Part shown: piece after piece, positions 11,165 to 19,777 of the stretch
Position numbering within the stretch: position 1 is the first letter of the stretch
Layout: each line of letters opens with the position of its first letter
Assembly: GCF_021462225.1 (NCBI RefSeq)
Contig: NC_061804.1
Location: 12,158,740 to 12,222,739 of the forward strand
Length of the DNA stretch: 64,000 nucleotides
DNA from: Girardinichthys multiradiatus
Lineage: Eukaryota > Chordata > Actinopteri > Cyprinodontiformes > Goodeidae
Direction of reading: 5' to 3'
Position numbers and translations under genes: made by a program
Notes under the pieces: generated by a model
What the model saw: only the letters and a program-made list of their open reading frames with translations
Database searches by the model: none
What the model was told of the DNA's origin: nothing

Positions 11165-11725
11165 GATTCCTTAACTTTTTTATACTTTACCACATAAGAA
11201 CCACAAGCTTCAATGAATTTTTTGAGGATTTTATTGTGATGGACCAATACTGACAAAGAAAATCTGAAAAGTGTGGCATGCATTTGAAAACAGCCACCTT
11301 TACTTTGACATCTCTGAATATATTCCAGTGTAGCCTTCAGAAATCACCCAGTCTGTAAATAGAGTCCAGCTGTGAGTAATTTAATATGAGTCTAACTGTA
11401 GCTGCTCTGTTTCTGGCCTTAGAGGTTCTTTAGAGAACATTATCGAACAAACAGCATCACGAAGACCAAGGAACACAGCAGGAAGGTCAGGGAGAACCTC
11501 ATTGTTGAAAGAAAGCCACAAGGAAAGAAACCCTTTAAGGGGACCCACCAAACACGTGGAAGATGGTGATCTGTTCAAAAGAGACCAACATGAAAGTTAT
11601 TCACCTACATCCAAAACACTCCATGTGGAGGAAAACACTTGGACATCACCCTGAATACATGGTGGTGGCAGCATGTTGCTATGGGGGCAGAAAAGCTGGT
11701 CAGAGTTGATGGATGGAGCTACTGG
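11165..11725 (+). mobile_element. Tc1-like element, left end and deleted transposase
   Basis: The left terminal region (AACTTTTTTATACTTTACCAC, split here as AACTTTTTTATAC and TTTACCAC, then AATCTGAAAAGTGTGGCATG) is followed by transposase-derived blocks in order: AAGACCAAGGAACACAGCAGG, split as AAGACCAAGG and AACACAGCAGG, then GTTGAAAGAAAGCCACAAGG, ACATCACCCTGAATACATGG and AAGCTGGTCAGAGTTGATGG. The middle is deleted and the frame is broken throughout. The end abuts another Tc1 subfamily in the opposite orientation at about 11,722. Confidence 0.7.
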
Positions 11726-12395
11726 GCACACTGGTCATAAAAGGATGGACATGATCAGCAACAATACCGTAGAGTTTAGATGATGCTCAGCTGGTCGTGA
11801 GGGGCCCAAAATGAGCCATGAAATTATGTCCCACACCACGATACACAGCGCCAGCCTGAGCCGTTGATACAAGGCAATATGTTTGGTCCAAATCCTGACC
11901 TGACCACCAACTCAAATCCAGACTCATTGGACCAGGCAAGGTTTTTTCAGTCTGTTCTGGTCCAGTTCTGGTGGGTCTGTGTGAATTGTAGCCTCAGTTT
12001 CCTGTTCTTAGCTGACAGGAGTGGCACCTGGTGTGGTCTTCTGCTGCTGTAGCCCATCTACTTCAGGGCATGCGCTGTGAAGAGTTTTGATTTGGGCTGC
12101 TGTTGTCTTTCCATCATTCCCTCTACCCAGCTGCTGCTCTCTGAATTGTCGGTGAAAATCCCAGCAGGTCGGCACTTTGTGAAATCTGGCACCAACTACC
12201 ATTAACAACTATGCTATATACAAAGTCACTTAAATCCCATCTATTCTCTTCTGATGCTCAGTTTTGAAGATCAGCATGTCATCTGCACCATGTCTAGATG
12301 AATAAATACTTTGAACTGCTGAGATTTAATTGGCTGATTGAGTAACTGTGTAAAGTAGCAGGTTGGGCAGGTGTATTCAATGAAGCGGTTGGTGA
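11722..12395 (-). mobile_element. Second Tc1/mariner subfamily remnant
   Basis: Antisense to a different fish Tc1/mariner transposase. Plus-strand blocks in order are ATGATCAGCAACAATAC, GGGGCCCAAAATGAGCC, GAATTGTAGCCTCAGTTTCC, GACAGGAGTGGCACCTGGTG, GTGAAAATCCCAGCAGGTCG and CAAAGTCACTTAAATC. The terminus is CAGGTGTATTCAATGAAGCGG, split here as CAGGTGTATTC and AATGAAGCGG, near 12,375. Many indels. It directly adjoins the plus-strand Tc1 remnant, so one probably inserted into the other. Confidence 0.65.
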
Positions 12396-14064
12396 AAATC
12401 ATGCTGCAGCTGATGCAAACAGACCAATATTACAGAAAAACCTGACCTCAGGATGGAAAATGCACCAAAGATCTGCTGAGGAAAGAAGTTAAGGTTTGGG
12501 TTATCTTTTGTAAAAAGGGCACCAGAACAATTAAGTCCAGAGAACTTCATTCATATCTTTTGTGAACCGGTATCATGAAAGAAGCCCCTTCACACTTTAA
12601 CAGAATGCACATTTATCACAGCAGCCGCTGCCATAAGACCCAGATTCCTCCGTACTCCCATTTGTGACACATCTCCTCTGTGTTATCTCTTTTCTTCTCT
12701 TTTTACCTCCCCTATGTTAAAAAGGCCATTTGTATTCCACAGCAGGGTTGGCAGGGTATGCTTATCTCTTCAGAAGTCCTTTGAAAAGCCTCTGATTTAC
12801 AAAGGCAACCTCAGTGACATTTTGTGACACATATGCAGACAGAGTTCAGTGTATATGTGACGGTGTGTGTGTGTGTGTGTGTGTGTGTGGGGTGGGGTAA
12901 CTAGCCATCAAGGCTGTGATGGAAGATGACGTATTTGGTGCAGCGTTGCACAGAGCGTGTTATTCCCAGAAGCAGACTGAGTGCCGGTGAGTTAAACAGA
13001 CCTGTTGTTATTCTGACAGTGATAGTGTTCGCTACAGAAGGAACCCGTAGCTTCAAGGCCACTGCAGGAGCTTCATGTTGACATGAGAACAGAGACGAGA
13101 AGAAGAAAACATCACAACTGAAAGTAGATGTGTGGTGTTCAGATTAAACAACATCGATAACAAGAAAACTGACATATCTAGAAATGAATAGCAGAAATTC
13201 ATTATTCAAAATATATTTATATAATAAACTTATTGCAGCCATGAGAGTCACCCTTTAAACTTTGTCTCTCTACTCCTTTTCTCATTTATCTGACCAGGTC
13301 ATATTTATTATTTAGACAAATTAAATATTTCTATATGCATAACTTTCCTAGAAGATACTGAAGATTTCTCATGTCAAAGTTCTCCAAATGGAACTGCTTT
13401 TATCTCATGCTGCTGCTGATTTTGGTCCTTTTATTGTAAATCGTTTCATCCTACAACCCAGAAATGCTCTTCTGCATCCTCTATCTGTCAACATCACTTT
13501 CCTATGAAGATCTAACCATATGCTCTTGTTTACATGTTCTGGTCCTCAATGCTGAACAGCTCTTTGGGACTGCATCAGGATGCAAGCTAGCAGATCTGGC
13601 CACGACAGAACAACTCTGCCAGCATGATAAGGTCATCAACAAAGCATGAGGCCAACAGAACTTGTCCGGTTTTAAATTCTTGAAGATCCATGTTGTGTGA
13701 AGGCCTCACAACATGGATAACCTGCTGATGCGGCTACCATGCTTCAACCAGGACTCAATTACACTGCCACCACAAAAATATACCAGACACAACCTTTCTA
13801 TGGAGGCTTTGTGCGTACTCAAACCCTAAAGCAAGTCTTACATACTATGACTTGGAACTGAAAGTCCTCTGCCTCATGGGACCATTTCTAACTGCTCCTG
13901 CAGGTTTTTCTTCTGGTGCAGAAAAAAGCCATGCTCCAAATTTATCTTCTATTTCCAGCAAACACAGTGAAAAATTATGCCTAATACAAACACTAGTATT
14001 AGCCTAATTACAACCAAATTAAACATATATACAGAATAAATTACATAATAAATAACATGTGTGC
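12396..14064. other. No gene; contains a GT microsatellite
   Basis: The only clear element is a (GT)n run at about 12,863-12,890. The rest shows no exon, RNA gene or known family signature. Confidence 0.4.
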
Positions 14065-14554
14065 CAAGATGTAATCCAGATCAGGAGGGAAACAACCAAG
14101 TCAAGGTTGTTGGCCTCTGGGGGTGCAGGTAGTTAGATGTTTGTAGGAGGGTGGACAGGTTTGCTGTAGCTGAGCTGAAGAGAACCCCTGGAGTTGCCGG
14201 TCGTGGGAGCTGAGAACCGTTAGTTATTGTGCATTTGGTCTGAGCCAGGTGAAAGGGTGATCCAGCTCTGATCAGAAGATCCAGGAAGCAATCCAGGAGG
14301 TAACATTAAACAAGAAACACAGGGCAGGGTTAGCTGATGCAAAGCAATGAGGAAAAAGCTTAGTGTTGGGCACAAAAGCTAAAGGTACCACTAAGGTTGA
14401 CACTCAGCGTTGAATGACAAGCAGTCAGCTCCTTTTATGCCCCCCCTGACAAGCCTGATTAGAAGCTGGAGCACAGCTCCACCCACCATGTGAACCTACT
14501 GCTCCAGGACAGAGAGAAACACCTCACAGGTACAACACACCCAGATCCCTGACA
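14065..14554 (-). mobile_element. LTR-like segment, Gypsy type, minus strand
   Basis: On the minus strand it begins TGTCAGGGATCTGGGTG at 14,554. A good TATA box (GGGCATAAAAGG) follows at about 14,433-14,444, about 115 bp in, then a pyrimidine-rich stretch with tgcc/cctg phrases typical of fish Gypsy LTRs. I could not find a convincing 3' end or target duplication, so the lower boundary is approximate. Confidence 0.45.
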
Positions 14555-15325
14555 CCCAGAGGACAGAGATTTCCATGGGATTATCTCAGACTGACAATAG
14601 AAATGCCTAAAATAATAAAAATTAACTGACACTGAGTAAATGATGCAATGTTGTGTAATCTTTAGATTTTGTTTGAATCTAATTTAAAGCGAGGATTTCC
14701 TGCACACATACAAGTTAAAGGATACTGAGCCTATCAACATGACTGATGACACCCTGGGCCTAAACCAAGCAGTTATCCAGATAAAAGGTGTGATGCACAT
14801 TCAGAGCTGGAGGACCGATCCCAAACATTTTAATCCCTGTCAGCGTTTTCTTTCAAATAAATCTCACGTCAAGCACGTCAACACATTTTTATGCTTGGGG
14901 CTAACGAAGTTATGCACCATGGTGTATTTGTACAAATAAAGACAAACAGCTGTTTTGTTCATGTAGAGATGTGAAAATGTCTATTTATTTCCTCTGCCAA
15001 GGAAAAGCACCAATGAAATAAGGATGAAGATGTAAGTGTTGGACTAATCGGAAAGATTTTCCTCAAGGCCGCAGAGTCTAAAGGTTAGGAGAAAAAGATA
15101 AAAGAAACCAAAATGAATTCAGAGTAGAAGACCAGACATTTGTTTTCTGTTCTCATATTATTACCTTTTTCAATGCTATAAGACGCTGCAGAGGAGAGTT
15201 TGAAGAGGAGATTTGGTCAGAACATCGAGAAGATTGTCAATGTTTTAATTATTCTATAACATTTAGTTGCCCATTAGCTTAAATTAGCTCAGACACATTT
15301 GCTAAAAAGGTCATTGACCTGTAAA
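14555..15325. other. No recognised feature
   Basis: Nothing beyond short, unsupported open frames. The last bases gtaaa (15,321-15,325) flank the next LTR. Confidence 0.4.
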
Positions 15326-15801
15326 TGTTATGATTTGTGGGTGCTTTGGGGTTTTTGTTGTGCTTATTTCACATTTGAAGTTTTGAATCATGTTTTGTCA
15401 AGTTTGGTTTTTGGATCTGGTTATGCTTTAGTTTCAGGATTTTCTGGTTTCTATTAGTTTGTATTCAAGAGTCTTTGTTTTGTTCCAGTCACATTTTGTT
15501 CTCTCCTGTCTGTTAATTAACTTTATTTGGTTCACCTGCTCCAAGCTAATCTGGCTCCTTTCTTCACCTGGTTCACGCTCCATATATATACACCTCCAAT
15601 CTGTTTATTCCTTGCGGAAACATTTTCTGGATCATGCTCATGTCTGGTTTTTTGGATCATGCCATGCCTGTCTTGCCTGCACGTTTGTAGTTTTGTTCTT
15701 GCCTCTTCTGTGAGTTTTTTGTTAATTAAATCATTTTTCACTTACCCTCATGCTGCCTGCTAGTCTGCATTCTGGGTTCCTCTGTTGCACAGAACCTAAC
15801 A
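15326..15801 (+). mobile_element. Solo LTR, Gypsy type, 476 bp
   Basis: Begins TGTTATGATT and ends GAACCTAACA, so TGTTA and TAACA are perfect inverted termini. Flanks are gtaaa and gtaag, a 5-bp duplication with one change. A TATA box (CCATATATATACACC) lies at about 15,580-15,594, in the position expected for U3, and an ATTAAATC polyadenylation-like signal follows near 15,725. It lacks internal genes, so it is a recombined solo LTR, T-rich on its sense strand. Confidence 0.7.
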
Positions 15802-16114
15802 GTAAGCTTAATTTACTTTAGCACAATTTACTAAATAGGGCAGTAAGTGTTAGCTGACATTAGCCTGACACAAATACAATAAAAAAGTAATTAAATTGTC
15901 ATGTTAATTTAGTTTAACTCAATAGGTGTTAGCTTACTAAAACCTAGCAGGATTTTCAAAACAATAACCTGTTATAACAGCTTTACAACATCTGCTAAAC
16001 AGGTCTTAAGCCTGTTATCTAAATTTAGCTTTTCACAATTTCCTAAAAAAGTGATTAGAAGAAACATTGGCTTAGTGTATCGCATTCCTGCAAAATAACT
16101 GATAATGTCAGTCA
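15802..16114. other. No recognised feature
   Basis: Short AT-rich stretch with repeated TTAGC words. No gene. Confidence 0.35.
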
Positions 16115-16262
16115 ATCAATTTCTTCTTCCATAGTGGGTTGCGGGGGAGCTGGTGCCTATCTCCAGCAGTCTATGGGCGGAAGGCGGGGTACAACCTGGG
16201 CAGGTCGCCAGTCCATCACAGGGCAACACACAAACAAACATGCACACACTCATCACACATTT
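16115..16262 (-). repeat. tRNA-headed short dispersed repeat, 3' part
   Basis: Carries the block GGTGCCTATCTCCAGCAGTC, then GGGCGGAAGGCGGGGTACA and CAGGTCGCCAGTCCATC. This block recurs at 27,725-27,850, at 40,170-40,255, and on the other strand at 50,040-50,120. The tRNA-like end is missing here; it is visible in the copies at 43,465-43,708 and 49,800-50,160. Confidence 0.65.
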
Positions 16263-16664
16263 ACACATTTTTCCTTCAAGGCATTTTACTGCTGTCTTTG
16301 TTTACTTTGTTCTCTTTTCATTTTATCGTCAGCTCAGAGCTCAACTGTTAGCAGGTAGCACTGCTAGCAGCTGCTAGATGTAGCCCAATAGCAAAACATT
16401 GTAATGACTAATGAATTGTAGAGCATTGCAACTAATTTGAAAACAGTTAGTGTTCTTCTGCTATTAGAATTAAAACAATAGACTTCCAAGCTAATGTGTA
16501 GTTTATAAAATTTGCCTAAACCTAACACAATTAGCTTCAATAAGCTGAGCAGACACGCGTATCTGCCACTGCTCTTAATTTAACTCTCTGTAAAGTTGGT
16601 TTGCTGGTGAAACTGGGGTAGGCTTTAAATGCCGTGGTGGCGTGATAAACATAAGGCTTTGTAA
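16263..16664. other. No recognised feature
   Basis: No gene or repeat signature seen. Confidence 0.35.
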
Positions 16665-16860
16665 CATTTTCTGTACAAATAGATGTGGGAGATGTGGTTT
16701 CTCACCTGGTCTTCAGATCACAGCATGATGTGTTGCTGTTTGAGAAAATTGTGCCTGCTTCATGTTGTCAGACAGGTTCTATATGGGTGATTCACTGATT
16801 CTGCAGGTTTGGTAGTAATAATGTCTGAGTGTGGCTAAGTTGAACCGGAAAGAGAGAGAG
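16665..16860 (-). mobile_element. Tc1-like terminal fragment
   Basis: TGTTGTCAGACAGGTTCTAT and GGTGATTCACTGATTCTGCA, then GTGTGGCTAAGTTGAAC, match the segment that separates the transposase start from the inverted repeat in the Tc1 family also found at 24,780-25,085 and 57,500-58,215. Confidence 0.5.
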
Positions 16861-17935
16861 GAGTCTGTAAACACAAAATGTTCATAATTTTTAACTTTTT
16901 CAATGCTTGTTAAAAATTTTAAAATACCGAAAGCAATTTCAAGTTTTCATACGTTTTAATTGTACTACGTCAAAAAAATTCCCACATTTATTCATGTATG
17001 GTGATTTACACATAAATTTACAATCTAAACCAATCAGCCAAAACAAGTGAAAGTTATTGAATTCTCAGATATCACATGGACATAAATCTACAGCAGAAAT
17101 ATTCTGGAATTCGAATTTAAAAATCTCTCACTTGAAGGTTTAGAGTCCAGTCTGTTCATATTGCTTATGCTGTCATTAACATGTTTTCAACTCATGCAGG
17201 ACTATCTGAATGCTAAGGAGATACTCAAAAGATAATTTATTTATAAGATGACTTTAATTTCTATGATCAATGCTTATGTTCCCTCTGTGAGAGGTAAATT
17301 AAAGCCTGATAGGAACAGAAATATTGTACGTTGATCATCTCCCCCGATGCTCACCAGGATGATGTGGACCACAGATCAATGGAAAAACTGTGACAAAATG
17401 TGAGCTTATAACACTGGACAGCTGAAACATTTAAATACTGTGGAGACACTCATGCTTAATGCTGTGAGATGGATGCATTGGCGCTGCTGGAAGATCTTGC
17501 AAATGGGAGAATTAGGAGGGATCACCAAGGTTTCCTGGGCCACAATGATGACTGGCTAGATGACTCCTTAGAGCATTGTTCTTGGATCTATGGGGTGAGC
17601 TGGGTCCAGTATTGGGGAGACCGACCTGCCAGAACCATGCCATCCCTGTTCAATTACAGGTGCTAACCACTCTGAGGTTCCTGGCAACCAGCTCTTACCA
17701 GCGCAGATTAACCGACAGGTTTCTGTTTAACATAATCAACAATTAATGAACTCTCTGCCTGAAGCAACTTTTAGGAAAAACATTATTCTGTGAAATGATG
17801 CTGAGATCTGGGATATTACAGCCAGCGCTGAGTGCAGTAATGCCTGCCGCCCTGGATGGCATTGTTAATACGACCATCAGATTTTCCTACACTGTGGCCA
17901 CCATTCCTGACATGTTCTCCACTCTCCACCTCACT
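16861..17935. other. No recognised feature
   Basis: No gene. About 17,500-17,740 may be retroposon debris (phrases such as GAGACCGACCTGCCAGAACC) but I cannot assign it. Confidence 0.35.
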
Positions 17936-18060
17936 CAAGTCAAGTAAAGTTTATTTATATAGCGCTTTTCAGCAACAAGGCACTCAAAGCGCTGTACATG
18001 AGGAAAAACATTACAATGATACAGAAACAATGATACAGAAAAACAAATCAAATGACATCA
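17936..18060 (+). repeat. Short retroposon-type repeat
   Basis: AAAGTTTATTTATATAGCGC then CACTCAAAGCGCTGTACATG is a widely dispersed fish phrase, usually part of a LINE or SINE end. It is followed by a loose ACAATGATACAGAAA duplication (two copies about 18,014-18,044). Confidence 0.45.
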
Positions 18061-18325
18061 ATAATCCTTGAGAGTTTACTGGTTCTAATCCAATCTTTCT
18101 AATAGAGGTAATTAGCTCATTAAGTCCTCTGTGGTAAGGAATTCATCTTGTGCTAGAAGAAAAATTATCATATTAATCCTTGAGGTCGCTGGTTTGAGGC
18201 AGTTGTGGTCCCGTCATTCAAATAGTAACAGTCATGGGCGCTCACTGAAGTCTAAGTGGAGAAGCTGGGTCACTGGTAGGTCCAAACTTTTTAAATACTA
18301 ATAATGTTTGGCTTTCACTGCTATG
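18061..18325. other. Host flank of the Gypsy element
   Basis: No gene. The last 50 bases (TTTAAATACTAATAATGTTTGG, split here as TTTAAATACTA and ATAATGTTTGG) resemble the sequence at about 22,695-22,720 beyond the element. The element therefore sits within a pre-existing local duplication. Bases 18,321-18,325 (ctatg) are the left target duplication. Confidence 0.5.
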
Positions 18326-18773
18326 TGTAGGATCTCTGCTCCTCCCCTTCTGGTTGGTTCTGGCAGCTCATTGTCTGCAGCTGCAACGCATTCTCCTAAT
18401 GAGCTCATGGGCTTCTTAAGGTAGCTGCTGATACAGACCTTTGCTGGAACATAACCTCAGTTATGTGGACTCCTATCTGTCTGCCTATCCGTCTGTCTGC
18501 CTGTCGACCTGCCTACCTGCCTGCCAACATCTGGTAATACTTCTTCTTAAGGACTGCACTGTAAATATTCTCATCACCAGTACTCTCTCTCTCTCTTTCC
18601 TTGGATTCCTGGGTTTACCTCCTCCTCCTCTGGCTTCTGGACAACTCCAACTCAAGATTCCTTAAACAAAGTCTACAGTAGAAATAAACCTCATTTACCG
18701 TCTTATCCTGTGTGCTGAGTCTGTTTCATCCTCTGGTTTTGTTCTAATTCGACTATCTAAGCAATTCATGATA
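18326..18773 (+). repeat. 5' LTR of the Gypsy element
   Basis: 448 bp, starting TGTAGGATCTCTGC and ending CAATTCATGATA. The predicted RNA start is at 18,443, from the self-priming match. CTTCTTAAGG lies about 25-30 bp upstream as a weak TATA-like element. A CTGT/CTGC/CCTGC tetranucleotide tract (about 18,472-18,530) and a polyadenylation signal AATAAA (18,683-18,688) follow. Confidence 0.93.
18443..18453 (+). promoter_or_regulatory. Self-primer sequence at predicted RNA 5' end
   Basis: GCTGGAACATA is the exact reverse complement of TATGTTCCAGC just downstream of the LTR (18,775-18,785). In Tf1-type elements the first 11 nt of the RNA fold back to prime minus-strand synthesis, so this marks the probable transcription start. 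The 3' LTR copy reads GCTGAAACATA, one mismatch away. Confidence 0.75.
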
Positions 18774-18774
18774 G

Positions 18775-18785
18775 TATGTTCCAGC
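18775..18785 (+). other. Primer binding site (self-priming)
   Basis: TATGTTCCAGC lies two bases after the 5' LTR and pairs over 11 of 11 bases with 18,443-18,453. Pairing stops on both sides, which matches the 11-nt length known for Tf1. The first gag ATG (18,776) lies inside this site. Confidence 0.75.
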
Positions 18786-19777
18786 CATCTAACATGTCGA
18801 AGAACAATTCAGATGATGAACAGACTTTATTAAAGGAACGCCTACAATCTACTGAAACCATGCTTCAACAGCTACTGCAACAACAAAGGACTAAGGATTC
18901 TCATCTCACGGAACTTGGTGGTATGGTTCATGCTTTGAGCGAAATCATAACCAAACTCTCACCTGCCTCTTCCAATCCTCCAGCTCGTTTAGAGAATCCT
19001 CAGCCACCCACAATTCTATCTTCTGGGATCCGAGAGCCTGACTTCCGTCCGTCTGAACTGTTTGATGGTAATCCTAATAACTTTGGTGGTTTTTCTCTCC
19101 AGTGTGAATTAGCATTTAGTCGTTCCCCCTCCCTTTTCCCTACTGCTGCCTCCAAGATTACTTATATTGTTACCTCTCTAAAGGGATCTGCTCTGTGCTG
19201 GGCGCACGCCTATTTGGCATCTAACCCTGTTGAGTCTCTTAGTTATGCCATTTTTTTCAGTCACTTCAAGAGAGTCTTCGATCAACCACTCCAGCAGGAG
19301 GCTAAGAAGATACTCACCCTCAAACAGGGAAGGAGAGCGTTGGCTGAGTTCGCCATCGACTTCCGGGTGGCAGCGCAGGAGGTGGGTTGGGATGAAGCGG
19401 CACTCAAGGGTATTTTTGTTAATTCCCTTGCAGATCAAGTAAAAGACCAGTTGGTTTTGAGAGATGAACCCGAAAGACTGGATGAATTAATCAACCTATC
19501 GATTCGCATTGACAACCGTCTAAGAGAGAGACAAACAGAAAGGAACTACAATTCACAGTGGCAGCACTCTCTGGCGCCTCGAACCACTTTCCTCGACGCA
19601 CCCACTTCCTCTTCAGAGGGATCTGCGGAACCGGAGCCAATGCAGATTGGTCACACTCGACTCTCCCCAGAGGAACGACAACGCCGCTTTGAGGGTGGTC
19701 TTTGCCTATATTGTGGACAAGGAGGACATTTTATCACAAGATGCCCCAAGAAGGGAAAAGACAGGGCTCGTCAATAG
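18776..19777 (+). CDS. Gag-like structural protein of Gypsy element
   Basis: An intact 333-residue frame. A charged, Gln-rich N-terminal region (about residues 15-45, probably coiled coil) is followed by the retrotransposon gag core ([19 protein letters not shown] near residue 95, then WAHAYL and [12 protein letters not shown]). A single zinc knuckle of CX2CX4HX4C form (C310, C313, H318, C323) sits in a basic tail ending at TAG. It would assemble the particle and bind the element RNA. The first ATG overlaps the primer site; the next ATG (18,794) is an alternative start. The last 76 bases overlap pol in the -1 frame. Host-domesticated relatives exist in mammals, but nothing here suggests domestication. 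Confidence 0.85.
   Translation: MFQPSNMSKNNSDDEQTLLKERLQSTETMLQQLLQQQRTKDSHLTELGGMVHALSEIITKLSPASSNPPARLENPQPPTILSSGIREPDFRPSELFDGNPNNFGGFSLQCELAFSRSPSLFPTAASKITYIVTSLKGSALCWAHAYLASNPVESLSYAIFFSHFKRVFDQPLQQEAKKILTLKQGRRALAEFAIDFRVAAQEVGWDEAALKGIFVNSLADQVKDQLVLRDEPERLDELINLSIRIDNRLRERQTERNYNSQWQHSLAPRTTFLDAPTSSSEGSAEPEPMQIGHTRLSPEERQRRFEGGLCLYCGQGGHFITRCPKKGKDRARQ

Noticed and set aside
18472..18530. Regular CTGC/CTGT units considered as a CRISPR-like or regulatory array
   Set aside because: A simple tetranucleotide tract inside the LTR, present in both LTRs with different length; no spacers.
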